Assembly: GCA_023228985.1 (NCBI GenBank)
Contig: JALOAC010000004.1
Coordinates: 62,001-126,000, forward strand
From: Thiopseudomonas sp.
GTDB lineage: Bacteria > Pseudomonadota > Gammaproteobacteria > Pseudomonadales > Pseudomonadaceae
Length of the DNA: 64,000 bases
Reading direction: 5' to 3'
In this document: in pieces, positions 40,262-48,954 of the stretch
Layout: the number at the start of each line of letters is the position of its first letter
Numbering within the stretch: the first letter of the stretch is position 1
Made by a program: the position numbers and the translations under genes
Notes under the pieces: model-generated
What the model saw: only the letters and a program-made list of their open reading frames with translations
What the model was told of the DNA's origin: nothing
The model's database searches: none

Positions 40262-42352
40262 ATGAGCTTTGAAGCCGATGAAGAAATCCTCCAAGACTTT
40301 CTTGTTGAAGCAGGCGAAATTCTAGAGCTATTATCTGAACAGCTAGTTGAACTGGAAAGCAGCCCTGATGACATGAACTTGCTGAATGCTATTTTCCGTG
40401 GCTTTCATACGGTAAAAGGCGGCGCGGGATTTCTACAGTTAACCGAGTTGGTTGAATGCTGTCATATCGCTGAAAACGTCTTTGATATTTTGCGCAAAGG
40501 TGAGCGCAAGGTAACTCCAGAGCTGATGGATGTGGTTCTGCAGGCGTTAGATAGCGTTATCAGCATGTTTAATGAAGTACGTGAAGGTGTTCAGCTAACA
40601 CCAGCTCCGCGAGAATTATTAGCGGATCTAGCTTGTTTGGCTGAGCCTGAAAGTGCAACTCAAGACAATGCTGAGGTTGCAGCGCCTGAACAAGAGTATG
40701 AAGAAGACGATGCTGATGCCGAATTTCAGCAAATGCTCGAAGCTGCCGGCAGTGAACCTAGCACGACCTCTCAAGGCGATGCTGAAATAATCACAGATGA
40801 AGAGTTTGAAGCGTTGCTCGATGAGTTACAGGGTCCAGCGACAGCTAAAGCACCCGCCAGTTCCGATGAAATAACTGACGATGAGTTCGAGAACTTGTTG
40901 GATCAGTTGCATGGCTCAGGAAAGTTTCAACTTGAAGCTCCAGCAAATACTAAATCAGAACAAGAGCAGGCCGTTGCTCCTACTATGGGCTCATCTGAGA
41001 ATATTAGTGATGATGAATTTGAAAACTTACTCGACCAGTTGCACGGTAAGGGCAAGTTTGACGTTTCTGTACAAGAGCCAGCCCCGGCAGCAGTTAAACC
41101 TCAGCCCGTTGAGCAGCCAGCTCCTGTAAAGGCAGTCTCACCCGCTAAAGAACCAGCTAACAAAGCACCCGTGGCGCAGCGCGCCGCTGCAGCCGAAGAA
41201 ACAACAGTACGTGTTGATACGGCTCGCCTAGATGACATTATGAACATGGTCGGTGAGTTGGTGTTGGTGCGTAATCGCTTGGTCCGCTTGGGTATAGAAA
41301 GCGGTGATGAGGACATGGGTAAAGCGGTAGCTAACCTTGATGTGGTGACCGGCGATTTGCAGACAGCGGTAATGAAAACCCGCATGCAGCCAATCAAAAA
41401 AGTATTTGGCCGTTTCCCGCGTTTAGTGCGTGATATGGCGCGTAGCCTCAAAAAAGATATTAAACTTGAGCTGATTGGTGAGGAAACCGACTTAGATAAA
41501 AACCTCGTTGAAGCTTTAGCGGATCCGTTGGTGCACTTGGTGCGTAACTCAGTGGACCACGGCATTGAAATGCCTGATGAGCGTGAAGCGGCAGGTAAGG
41601 CGCGTGAGGGTAAGGTAGTTCTTTCGGCCGCGCAGGAAGGTGATCATATTCTGTTGATGATTACCGATGACGGTAAGGGAATGGATGCTGATATCTTGCG
41701 TGCTAAAGCCGTAGAGAAGGGCATGTATGATAAAGACGCTGCTGATCGTTTAACCGAGTTTGAATGTTATAACCTGATTTTTGCTCCTGGGTTCTCGACT
41801 AAAACTGAGATTTCGGACGTATCCGGTCGTGGTGTGGGCATGGATGTGGTTAACACCAAAATAAATCAGTTAAACGGCAGCGTTAACGTTTACTCTAAGC
41901 TAGGCGAAGGCTCACAGGTTGTTATCAAGGTGCCGTTAACCCTCGCCATCATGCCTACGCTAATGGTTATGCTTAAAGATCAAGCCTTTGCATTCCCGCT
42001 GGTGAACGTCAACGAGATTTTCCACTTAGATCTGTCTCGCACAAACGTAGTTGATGGCCAAGAAGTAGTTATTGTGCGTGACAAAGCTTTACCATTGTTT
42101 TATTTGAAGCGCTGGTTGTTACCTCAGTTAGCCCATGAAGAGCAGTCAGAAGGGCATGTGGTTATTGTAACTGTGGGTGATAAGCGTGTTGGTTTTGTAG
42201 TTGACCAGCTAGTAGGTCAAGAAGAAGTTGTAATCAAACCATTAAGTAAAATGCTGCAGGGTACGCCCGGTATGTCTGGCGCTACAATTACTGGTGATGG
42301 TCGTATTGCACTGATTTTAGATGTACCAAGCCTGTTGAAGCATTATGTATAA
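40262..42352 (+). CDS. cheA: chemotaxis histidine kinase CheA
   Basis: 696 residues. The P1 Hpt domain has the phospho-His in FRGFHTVKGGAGFL (H49). A long acidic linker of about 170-270 holds repeated peptides (see separate entry). The dimer domain, kinase domain (VRNSVDHGIEMPDER, DDGKGMD, SGRGVGMDVV) and CheW-like P5 domain follow. No separate P2 CheY-binding domain is obvious; the repeats take its place. It phosphorylates CheY and CheB at receptor arrays. Confidence 0.97.
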   Translation: MSFEADEEILQDFLVEAGEILELLSEQLVELESSPDDMNLLNAIFRGFHTVKGGAGFLQLTELVECCHIAENVFDILRKGERKVTPELMDVVLQALDSVISMFNEVREGVQLTPAPRELLADLACLAEPESATQDNAEVAAPEQEYEEDDADAEFQQMLEAAGSEPSTTSQGDAEIITDEEFEALLDELQGPATAKAPASSDEITDDEFENLLDQLHGSGKFQLEAPANTKSEQEQAVAPTMGSSENISDDEFENLLDQLHGKGKFDVSVQEPAPAAVKPQPVEQPAPVKAVSPAKEPANKAPVAQRAAAAEETTVRVDTARLDDIMNMVGELVLVRNRLVRLGIESGDEDMGKAVANLDVVTGDLQTAVMKTRMQPIKKVFGRFPRLVRDMARSLKKDIKLELIGEETDLDKNLVEALADPLVHLVRNSVDHGIEMPDEREAAGKAREGKVVLSAAQEGDHILLMITDDGKGMDADILRAKAVEKGMYDKDAADRLTEFECYNLIFAPGFSTKTEISDVSGRGVGMDVVNTKINQLNGSVNVYSKLGEGSQVVIKVPLTLAIMPTLMVMLKDQAFAFPLVNVNEIFHLDLSRTNVVDGQEVVIVRDKALPLFYLKRWLLPQLAHEEQSEGHVVIVTVGDKRVGFVVDQLVGQEEVVIKPLSKMLQGTPGMSGATITGDGRIALILDVPSLLKHYV
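40705..41065 (+). repeat. repeated acidic peptide in the CheA linker
   Basis: Three clear copies share (I)(T/S)D(E/D)EFE(A/N)LLD(E/Q)L(Q/H)G, at about 40787-40842, 40868-40935 and 41000-41065. A degenerate fourth (DADAEFQQMLEAAG) lies near 40707. The last two also share GKF after the helix. The spacers are Ala/Pro/Gln-rich. They look like short helical docking motifs on a flexible linker. Confidence 0.8.
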
Positions 42353-42396
42353 AGACTAAACAGTGTTTGGAATTTGGTATTGGATATGAGGAAAGC

Positions 42397-43542
42397 ATGA
42401 CGATTAAAGTATTGGTGGTGGATGACTCTGGCTTTTTTCGCCGCAGACTGACAGAAATTCTTTCCTCTGATCACGACTTCGAAGTTGTGGGTACAGCGTC
42501 AAATGGACGAGAAGCGGTAGAGAAAACTGTAGAGTTGCGCCCAGACGTTATTACCATGGATTATGAAATGCCGGTCATGGATGGTATTACTGCGGTCAAA
42601 CAGATCATGCAGCGCTGTCCAACACCGGTATTAATGTTTTCCTCGCTAACCCATGAAGGTGCAAGAGTTACTCTAGATGCACTTGAAGCGGGTGCTGTTG
42701 ATTACTTACCGAAAAACTTTGAGGATATTTCTCGTAATCCTGAACGTTTAAAGCAAATGCTGTGCGATAAGGTTCGTGCCATATCGCATACCAACAAACG
42801 CGCTTTATCACGTCCAGCAGCTGCAGTTGCTGCAAGTCAGCCAGTAGCTCCGAGGGTTTTACCAAAAGCCGGTGCAACGTCAAGAGAAGCAACTAGGCCG
42901 CTGGTAACGCGCGCGGTAGAGCCTATTTCAACTGCCGCCAAGTCCAGTCCACCGGCAACCAAAGCTAGACCGAAAGCTAAAAATTACAAACTGGTTGCTA
43001 TAGGCACTTCAACCGGTGGTCCTGTTGCACTGCAAAAAGTTTTAACCAGTTTGCCGAGTAATTTTCCTGCACCCATAGTGCTGATTCAACATATGCCGGC
43101 CGCCTTTACCAAGGCGTTTGCCGACCGTCTAGATAAACTCTGCCAAATAAATGTTAAAGAAGCTGAGGACGGCGACATGTTGCGCCCTGGTTTGGCATTG
43201 TTAGCGCCGGGTGGAAAGCAAATGATGATTGACCCTCGAGGTCAGGTAAGAATTTTACCGGGCGATGAACGTTTAAATTACAAGCCTAGCGTAGACGTTA
43301 CCTTTGGTTCAGCTGCCAAAGTTTTTAACGATAAAGTGCTTGCCGTTGTGTTGACTGGCATGGGGGCTGACGGGCGTGAGGGCGCTCGTATGCTAAAGGC
43401 TGCTGGTAGTCAGGTTTGGGCACAGGATGAAGCGAGCTGCGTTATCTACGGCATGCCTATGGCCGTTGTAAAAGCAGAGCTTGCGGATGCCATTTACTCT
43501 CTGGATGACGTAGGCCCTAACATAGTTGAGGCCTGTATCTAA
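42397..43542 (+). CDS. cheB: chemotaxis methylesterase CheB
   Basis: 381 residues from ATG 42397 with GAGGA upstream. Receiver domain (VLVVDDSGFFRRRLTEIL, phospho-Asp in PDVITMDYEMPVMDG) is joined by an Ala/Pro-rich linker (about 145-200) to the esterase domain. The latter has the catalytic Ser in AIGTSTGGPVAL, HMPAAFTKAFADRL and LTGMGADGREGA. It demethylates receptors for adaptation. The stop overlaps motC by one base. No cheR is in the window. Confidence 0.97.
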   Translation: MTIKVLVVDDSGFFRRRLTEILSSDHDFEVVGTASNGREAVEKTVELRPDVITMDYEMPVMDGITAVKQIMQRCPTPVLMFSSLTHEGARVTLDALEAGAVDYLPKNFEDISRNPERLKQMLCDKVRAISHTNKRALSRPAAAVAASQPVAPRVLPKAGATSREATRPLVTRAVEPISTAAKSSPPATKARPKAKNYKLVAIGTSTGGPVALQKVLTSLPSNFPAPIVLIQHMPAAFTKAFADRLDKLCQINVKEAEDGDMLRPGLALLAPGGKQMMIDPRGQVRILPGDERLNYKPSVDVTFGSAAKVFNDKVLAVVLTGMGADGREGARMLKAAGSQVWAQDEASCVIYGMPMAVVKAELADAIYSLDDVGPNIVEACI

Positions 43543-44282
43543 TGGATATCCTTAGCCTAGTAGGTTTTGTTCTTGCTTGTGTTGCGATTGTGGGCGGAAA
43601 CTACCTAGAAGGCGGGCATATTGGCGCATTAATGAATGCCCCGGCAGCGTTGATTGTGTTTGGTGGCACCATTGGTGCTGTATTACTACAAACACCGCTA
43701 CCGCATTTTATTCGTGGCTTAAAACTCATGTCTTGGGTTTTTTTCCCGCCCTATATTGATTTGCAAAACGGTATTAATAATGTAGTAGGCTGGAGCATGA
43801 TAGCCCGTAAAGATGGGTTGTTAGGGCTTGAGTCCGTTGCTGAATCAGAACCTGATCCCTATGCACAAAAGGGTTTGCGTCTCTTAGTGGATGGTGTGGA
43901 GCCTGAAGCCATTCGCAGTATCCTTGAGGTTGATCTTTACACTCAAGAAGATCGCGATCTGCAGGCGTCCAAGATCTATGAAGCTATGGGCGGTTATTCG
44001 CCTACCGTGGGAATTATCGGTGCGGTAATGGGTTTGATTCATGTGATGGGCAACCTTGCTGATCCATCCCAGCTGGGTAATGGTATTGCAGTGGCTTTCG
44101 TCGCTACCATCTATGGTGTTGCTGCAGCGAACTTGTTTTTATTACCCGTGGCGGGCAAAATTAAGTCTGTCGTAATGCGTCATTCACGCTACCGTGAAAT
44201 GCTCTTAGAGGGATTGCTGTCAATTGCTGATGGTGAAAACCCGCGCTCTATTGAAATCAAGCTGCAAGGCTTTATGGAATAG
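43542..44282 (+). CDS. motC: flagellar stator protein MotC (MotA family)
   Basis: 246 residues, four membrane helices (two N-terminal and two near 150-205), with the cytoplasmic loop between. IGAVMGLIHVMGNLADPSQLG and VAFVATIYGVAAANL are the MotA/TolQ/ExbB signature with the Pro near the ion path. Together with MotD it forms the second stator of Pseudomonas, linked to swarming. It overlaps cheB by one base. Confidence 0.95.
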   Translation: MDILSLVGFVLACVAIVGGNYLEGGHIGALMNAPAALIVFGGTIGAVLLQTPLPHFIRGLKLMSWVFFPPYIDLQNGINNVVGWSMIARKDGLLGLESVAESEPDPYAQKGLRLLVDGVEPEAIRSILEVDLYTQEDRDLQASKIYEAMGGYSPTVGIIGAVMGLIHVMGNLADPSQLGNGIAVAFVATIYGVAAANLFLLPVAGKIKSVVMRHSRYREMLLEGLLSIADGENPRSIEIKLQGFME

Positions 44283-44284
44283 CC

Positions 44285-45037
44285 ATGGCGCGCAGACGTC
44301 GACAGGAAGAGCCGCCTAACCATGAACGTTGGTTGGTTTCTTATGCAGACTTTATAACGCTGTTGTTTGCTTTCTTTGTCGTAATGTATTCCATCTCTTC
44401 GATTAACGAAGGCAAATACAAAATCCTTTCCGATGCCTTAGACGGCGTTTTTAATCAGCAAGAGCGCTCGATAAAACCTATTCCTGTCGGCGATGAGCGC
44501 GTGCGCGGCATCGATGGTGGCAATAGTGATTTTGATGAGGCTGATGAACGTGATCCACTGGAAATGATTGCGGAAAACATCCAAGGAGAGTTCGCTAACT
44601 TATTGGGTGATGGTCAATTACATATTCGCGCCAATGAAATGTGGCTGGAATTAGAGCTAAGCTCAAGTTTGTTATTTCCTAGTGCAGATGCCATTCCTCA
44701 TCAAGAAGCATTTGAAATCATTGAAAAAATAGCCAAAATTTTAGCACCCTATGAAAACCCTATTCAGGTCGAAGGGTTTACTGATAATTTACCTATTAAC
44801 ACCAAAGCCTATCCTACAAACTGGGAGTTATCCGCCCACCGTGCCGCTAGCATTGTCAGGATGTTAGCCATGGACGGGGTGATGCCAGGTCGTCTAGCCG
44901 CGGTTGGCTACGGCGAACACCAGCCTATTGCCAGTAACGCCACTGCTGAGGGCCGAGCTAGAAATAGGCGGGTTGTCTTAATCATTTCACGCAACACTCA
45001 AGGGCGTCATGAGCCCGTTCATGCTAGAAAGAAGTAA
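44285..45037 (+). CDS. motD: flagellar stator protein MotD (MotB family)
   Basis: 250 residues. A single N-terminal helix carries the ion-binding Asp in SYADFITLLFAFFVVMYSIS. A plug and linker lead to the OmpA-like peptidoglycan-binding domain (VEGFTDNLPI, NWELSAHRAASIVRML, GYGEHQPIASNATAEGRARN). Three bases separate it from motC. Ion specificity cannot be fixed here, though the local helix is of the proton-type MotB. Confidence 0.95.
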   Translation: MARRRRQEEPPNHERWLVSYADFITLLFAFFVVMYSISSINEGKYKILSDALDGVFNQQERSIKPIPVGDERVRGIDGGNSDFDEADERDPLEMIAENIQGEFANLLGDGQLHIRANEMWLELELSSSLLFPSADAIPHQEAFEIIEKIAKILAPYENPIQVEGFTDNLPINTKAYPTNWELSAHRAASIVRMLAMDGVMPGRLAAVGYGEHQPIASNATAEGRARNRRVVLIISRNTQGRHEPVHARKK

Positions 45038-45040
45038 AGC

Positions 45041-45056
45041 TGGCACGCTGATTGCA
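45041..45056 (+). promoter_or_regulatory. sigma-54 promoter upstream of parC
   Basis: TGGCACG-CTGA-TTGCA is an exact match to the consensus TGGCACG-N4-TTGCW, with GG and GC in the right spacing. The predicted start is near 45067, about 80 bases before the parC ATG. It begins just three bases after the motD stop. Confidence 0.85.
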
Positions 45057-45146
45057 TTCTAAAGCTCAATATTAACCTGTTTTAAAGATGGTCAAAAAAC
45101 CGTCGCTTGTTTTGAGTGGTAACAAGTTGCACGGTGGGAGAGTCTA

Positions 45147-45956
45147 ATGAAGGTTTGGGCTGTAGCAAATCAAAAAGGTGGGGTAGGTAAAACCACCACA
45201 ACAGTCGCTTTGGCGGGGCTGCTAGCTGATGCTGGAAGACGGGTTCTAGTGGTTGATCTGGATCCACATGGCTCGTTAACCAGTTATTTTGGTTATGATC
45301 CTGACACGATAGAATACAGTTGCTATGACTTATTTGCGCATGGTGGAAAAATACCACCTGACTTGCCCGATCGTATTCGAGTAAAAACAAGTCATGAAAA
45401 TATTGACTTATTCCCCTCAAGTACAGCTGTGGCAGTATTAGAGCGCCAGTCGCTAGGGCAGGATGGTATGGGCTTAGTGTTAGCCAAATCCCTAGCGTTA
45501 CTATGGGATGACTATGACTTTGCCATTTTAGATAACCCACCCTTGCTAGGGATATTAATGGTTAATGCGTTAGCGGCCAGCGAGCATTTGGTTATTCCAG
45601 TGCAGACTGAGCACCTAGCAATAAAAGGCTTAGAGCGCATGGTCAGTACTATCAATATGGTTAATCGTTCGCGCAAAGAAAAGCTGCCTTATACCGTTGT
45701 GCCAACAATGTTTGACCGGCGTACGCAAGCATCTTTATCTACCTTGCGTACACTGCGCAATGATTACGCAGAACACTTGTGGCATGCGTTTATTCCTATT
45801 GATACTAAATTAAGAGACGCTAGCCAGGCAGGTGTGGTGCCGTCTAGTTATGATAAAAGCAGTCGCGCAGTTTTAGCCTACAGGTCATTACTAAAACATT
45901 TACTTAGCCAAAGCATAAGCCACAGTCAAGAACGTCAAGGGCAAAAGCTCGCTTAG
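45147..45956 (+). CDS. parC: ParA-like ATPase ParC, chemotaxis array positioning
   Basis: 269 residues. Deviant Walker A NQKGGVGKTTTTVALAGLLA, VVDLDPHGSLTSYFG and the mid-domain LDNPPLLGILMVNALAASEHLV identify a ParA/Soj-type ATPase. The place between motD and a CheW-like gene is that of ParC, which localises chemoreceptor arrays to the pole with ParP. No parB or parS partner lies next to it, which argues against a chromosome-partition role. Confidence 0.9.
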   Translation: MKVWAVANQKGGVGKTTTTVALAGLLADAGRRVLVVDLDPHGSLTSYFGYDPDTIEYSCYDLFAHGGKIPPDLPDRIRVKTSHENIDLFPSSTAVAVLERQSLGQDGMGLVLAKSLALLWDDYDFAILDNPPLLGILMVNALAASEHLVIPVQTEHLAIKGLERMVSTINMVNRSRKEKLPYTVVPTMFDRRTQASLSTLRTLRNDYAEHLWHAFIPIDTKLRDASQAGVVPSSYDKSSRAVLAYRSLLKHLLSQSISHSQERQGQKLA

Positions 45957-45976
45957 GTAATCATAGATAGGTTGCT

Positions 45977-46687
45977 ATGATGAAAACAAATAAATCACAA
46001 ACAGCACTACAGCATTATTTAGATGGCTTGTTACAAGAGGCTGAAATTGATCAGTTCAATGAGCCTAAGCCAGTGATGCTTGAAGAAAAGCCGCTGGCAC
46101 CCGTATTATTGCCGACTTTTACTGCGCCGAAAATAGTTATCGAACAGCAGGTTGAAGTTAAAGTTGATACTGAGCCGCAACCAGAACCGCAACAAATAAT
46201 AGCGGTTGATGAAAAACCAGCTTGGTCGGAGCAGCCATTTGAGTGTTTATTATTTGATGTGGCAGGGCTAACGCTAGCCGTCCCATTAATTTGCTTGGGT
46301 AGTATTTATCAACTCAGCGAAGATGATATCACGCCGATATTTGCTCAGCCCGAGTGGTTTGTTGGTATTATGTCCACTCCGGCTGGCAACTTAAAAGTAT
46401 TAGATACGGCTCGCTGGGTTATGCCAGAGCGCTATAATCCTGAGCTTAGAAAAGACTTTGGTTTTGTAATATCTATCGACGGACATGAGTGGGGTTTAGC
46501 TGTAAACCAAGTGCGTAACTCTATCTTATTGCGTCCGGATGAAGTTAAGTGGCGTTTAAAGCGTGGTCAGCGCGCATGGCTGGCAGGTACAGTGATTGAG
46601 CACATGTGTGCACTGCTAGATGTTGAGGCCTTGGCTGAACTTATTATTGATAAAGATAAACGTGTAGCGGTCGATAAGACTCTATAG
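45977..46687 (+). CDS. parP: ParP, CheW-domain array-localisation protein
   Basis: 236 residues. The first about 85 residues are a Pro/Glu/Val-rich linker that begins with a short helical peptide. The rest is a CheW-like domain (FECLLFDVAGLTLAVPLICL, WFVGIMSTPAGNLKVLDTARW, GHEWGLAVNQV). ParP proteins bind CheA and receptors through this domain and ParC through the N terminus. It begins 20 bases after parC. Confidence 0.85.
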   Translation: MMKTNKSQTALQHYLDGLLQEAEIDQFNEPKPVMLEEKPLAPVLLPTFTAPKIVIEQQVEVKVDTEPQPEPQQIIAVDEKPAWSEQPFECLLFDVAGLTLAVPLICLGSIYQLSEDDITPIFAQPEWFVGIMSTPAGNLKVLDTARWVMPERYNPELRKDFGFVISIDGHEWGLAVNQVRNSILLRPDEVKWRLKRGQRAWLAGTVIEHMCALLDVEALAELIIDKDKRVAVDKTL

Positions 46688-46783
46688 TGAAAAGTGAAAT
46701 TGAGAATTTCTATATAAGCTGTAAGCTTCGGATTTTCTTGTTAAATAGATTGAGCAAATCTGCCTAGATTGAGGTTAAAAACG

Positions 46784-47263
46784 ATGAAGAATTCATCTGC
46801 ACAAAGCTCTGATGATCCAGTATTACAGTGGGTTACTTTTCGTCTCGATGATGAAACCTATGGCATCAACGTAATGCAGGTGCAAGAGGTTTTACGTTAC
46901 AGTGAAATTGCCCCGGTTCCAGGTGCGCCAAGTTACGTGTTAGGCATCATTAACTTGCGCGGCAACGTGGTCACAGTGATAGATACTCGTCAGCGTTTTG
47001 GTTTGCCATCAGCGGAGATCACTGATAACACGCGCATTGTGATTATTGAAGCCGACAAGCAGGTAGTAGGTATTCTGGTTGATAGCGTTGCCGAAGTGGT
47101 TTATTTACGTGAATCAGAAATAGAAACTGCGCCTAATGTGGGTAATGATGAAGCCGCTAAATTTATTCAGGGCGTTTGTAATAAAAACGGTGAATTATTA
47201 ATTCTGGTTGAACTCGAGAAAATGATGTCCGAGCAAGAGTGGGCTGAACTGGATGGTTTTTAA
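46784..47263 (+). CDS. cheW: chemotaxis coupling protein CheW
   Basis: 159 residues from ATG 46784, with GAGG ten bases upstream. QWVTFRLDDETYGINVMQVQEVLRY, APSYVLGIINLRGNVVTVIDTR and VVGILVDSVAEVV are canonical. It links CheA to receptors. The 96-base gap before it, between parP and cheW, could hold a separate promoter, but I found no convincing match. Confidence 0.96.
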   Translation: MKNSSAQSSDDPVLQWVTFRLDDETYGINVMQVQEVLRYSEIAPVPGAPSYVLGIINLRGNVVTVIDTRQRFGLPSAEITDNTRIVIIEADKQVVGILVDSVAEVVYLRESEIETAPNVGNDEAAKFIQGVCNKNGELLILVELEKMMSEQEWAELDGF

Positions 47264-47658
47264 TGCAATACGGGCTTCTGGCAATAGCAATTCTGTTAAT
47301 ACTGTTGTTGGTCGGTATTTGCTTTGTATTGCTGCGTAAAATACGCAACATACACGATGAGCTTGATGCTTTAGAGCAAAGTATAGAGCAGCAGGCCAAA
47401 TCTTTAAGCCGCAGATTAGACAACTACTTAACAGGCAGTATTCAAATGGGGGAAGAGTTGCATAATCTGCGTCAGCAGGTAGCACCTTTGCCAGAGAAGC
47501 TTATGCAGATGGAGCAGCGAGATCCAAGCAGCTTGTCCTTTATAGAGGCAGCGCGCTTGGTGTCTCTTGGGGCTACGACAGAAGACTTACAGCAAGCCTG
47601 TGGACTATCGCATGCAGAAGCGGAGTTGCTGAAGAGAATGCACCAGAAGAATTGTTGA
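47263..47658 (+). CDS. DUF2802 protein at the end of the chemotaxis operon
   Basis: 131 residues. One N-terminal membrane helix (about 3-25), a coiled-coil-like segment (about 27-85) and a small helical C terminus with SFIEAARLVSLGATTEDLQQACGLSHAEAELL, which resembles a helix-turn-helix-like bundle. The family is conserved after cheW in Pseudomonas, with no clear function. It overlaps the cheW stop by one base (TAATG). The MITE-like element begins 20 bases after its stop. Confidence 0.85.
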   Translation: MQYGLLAIAILLILLLVGICFVLLRKIRNIHDELDALEQSIEQQAKSLSRRLDNYLTGSIQMGEELHNLRQQVAPLPEKLMQMEQRDPSSLSFIEAARLVSLGATTEDLQQACGLSHAEAELLKRMHQKNC

Positions 47659-47677
47659 TAAAAATATATTTGCTTAA

Positions 47678-47925
47678 GGAGCCTCTGAATAACGTTACCG
47701 AGGACGCTAACACAAGGCGCAACGACCAACGGGAGTAACAGCCAAAGGCTGACCCGAAGGGCGAGCGCTAGCGAGTCAAAACGTACGAAAAAGCGCAGTT
47801 TACACATAGTAAATGATTCGCTTCGCTCCCCCTTCGGGGCCGTGCTAAAGCACGTTCAATCTAAAGATTGTGAGTACGTTTTTAACGCGGTGGTAGCTAC
47901 GCAGGTAGTTATTCAGAGGCTTCTT
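47678..47925. mobile_element. MITE-like element, 248 bp, with IS5-like ends
   Basis: GGAGCCTCTGAATAAC (47678-47693) and its inverted partner (47910-47925) match at 15 of 16 positions. TTAA lies directly outside both ends (47674-47677 and 47926-47929), as for a 4-bp target duplication of the YTAR type. The ends share the pattern GGA...T..GAATAA with IS5. There is no transposase frame. The interior is full of small hairpins, such as CCCCTTCGGGG and GTGCTAAAGCAC, plus a distal pair AAAACGTAC/GTACGTTTT. Confidence 0.75.
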
Positions 47926-47939
47926 AACTCCAGCCATAA

Positions 47940-47968
47940 AAAAAGCCGACCCTAGAGCCGGCTTTTTT
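47940..47968. terminator. intrinsic terminator after oprI
   Basis: AGCCG (47944-47948) pairs with CGGCT (47959-47963) with flanking A and T runs, so it can end transcription from both sides. It lies 13 bases beyond the oprI stop on the minus strand and may also end che operon readthrough. Confidence 0.8.
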
Positions 47969-47980
47969 GCTAGTGCGATA

Positions 47981-48223
47981 TTACTTGCGGCTAGCTTTTT
48001 CTAACATACGTAGTGCACGCTCGTTAGCTTCGTCAGCAGTTTGCTGAGCACGCTGAGCAGCAGCTAAAGCTTCGTTAGCTTTGTTGTATGCTTGATCAGC
48101 ACGTGCTTGTGCACTTGCTGCAGTGTTTTCGATGGCAGTTACTTGCTCGCTTGAAACGCCAGCACAACCAACAGTCAAAGCACCAGCCAAAGCTAAAGCA
48201 GAGAGTTTGATAATATTTTTCAT
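47981..48223 (-). CDS. oprI: major outer-membrane lipoprotein OprI (Lpp family)
   Basis: 80 residues from ATG 48223 ([20 protein letters not shown]). The lipobox LTVGC gives a lipidated Cys20. The mature part is an uninterrupted heptad-repeat helix rich in Ala, ending with basic RK residues, the end used by Lpp for peptidoglycan attachment. The longer frame to 48262 is unlikely, as AGGGGAAAAAA lies directly before ATG 48223. This is an abundant structural protein that depends on LolA. Confidence 0.93.
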   Translation of the reverse strand: MKNIIKLSALALAGALTVGCAGVSSEQVTAIENTAASAQARADQAYNKANEALAAAQRAQQTADEANERALRMLEKASRK

Positions 48224-48473
48224 TTTTTTCCCCTGAGAAAAATCAGTTTGCCTAAGAAACAATCCGTCACATAACGGACTGACTATGGCATATGTTACGC
48301 ATTCGCTGGATTAAGTAAACTAGTTGTGAATAAAATACTTTAAAAAAGTGAACAACTAGCTCGTTTTTAGACTAATTGCTTGTAGCACGGTGGTCTTATT
48401 GCCTTTGAGGGTCTCTAAAGTAGGTTTTTAAAAGCCTAGTTAGATGTCTTTTAATGCTTATTTTTTAAAAAGC

Positions 48474-48502
48474 TTGCACTTGGTGACAGAAAACTATATA
48501 TT
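48474..48502 (+). promoter_or_regulatory. sigma-70 promoter for tRNA-Leu
   Basis: TTGCAC (48474-48479), a 17-base spacer and TATATT (48497-48502) are followed by a GC-rich discriminator. Transcription would start near 48509, about 40 bases before the tRNA. Confidence 0.7.
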
Positions 48503-48548
48503 CTTGCGCCTGTTGGAGCTGCATACTTAAGCAGCCCAAAAGTCATCC

Positions 48549-48635
48549 GCCCGGATGGCGGAATAGGTAGACGCAAGGGACTTAAAATCCCTCGAAGGTA
48601 ACTTCGTGCCGGTTCGATTCCGGCTCCGGGCACCA
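48549..48635 (+). tRNA. tRNA-Leu (UAA)
   Basis: 87 bases with a long variable arm. The acceptor stem GCCCGGA pairs with TCCGGGC, the anticodon loop is CTTAAAA, the T loop is GTTCGATTC and CCA is encoded. It reads UUA and UUG. Confidence 0.97.
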
Positions 48636-48638
48636 TAT

Positions 48639-48674
48639 TAAACCCCTAAGCATTTGATTGCTTAGGGGTTTTTT
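48639..48674 (+). terminator. intrinsic terminator after tRNA-Leu
   Basis: AACCCCTAAGCA (48641-48652) pairs with TTGCTTAGGGGTT (48658-48670) and T6 follows. It is a strong long-stem hairpin four bases after the tRNA. Confidence 0.93.
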
Positions 48675-48748
48675 ATTTTTTATGCGTAAATTTTGCGTAA
48701 ATTTGGCGCGATGGCGGCTTTGCGGCAACTCCTAAGTTGGTTTTATAG

Positions 48749-48848
48749 TTCGCATCGCGCATAAGATGCGCTCCCACAGGATTTCGTGGTCTAACGTAGC
48801 TGTGTGTATGGGTTCTGCACTCGTAGGAGCGCAACTCTTGCGCGATGG
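48749..48848. repeat. REPIN-type repeat pair, 3' side of the ATPase gene
   Basis: GCGCATAAGATGCGCTCCCACAGG (from about 48757) and GTAGGAGCGCAACTCTTGCG (from 48823) are inverted copies of a Pseudomonas-style REP (GTGGGAGCGC...GCGCGA). Between them lies CGTAGCTGTGTGTATGGG. The same unit recurs at 50400-50500, on the other side of the ATPase gene. The 280-base stretch 48675-48954 holds nothing else that I can identify. Confidence 0.8.
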
Positions 48849-48954
48849 TAATTGGCAGGCAATACCTTGGTTAGCTTTATAATTTGCACTGTGCAAAAGC
48901 AGGGCTGATTTTCGACACCTTGCGCTATGAATAACTGCTGGTACTACAATACAA

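Noticed and set aside
46742..46769. Possible sigma-28 promoter before cheW (TAAATAGA ... GCCTAGAT)
   Set aside because: The spacing is one base off and both boxes have several mismatches, too weak to list.
48600..48640. tRNA-Leu 3' end as an integration site for the ATPase gene
   Set aside because: No direct repeat of the tRNA end was found beyond the ATPase gene, and there is no integrase.
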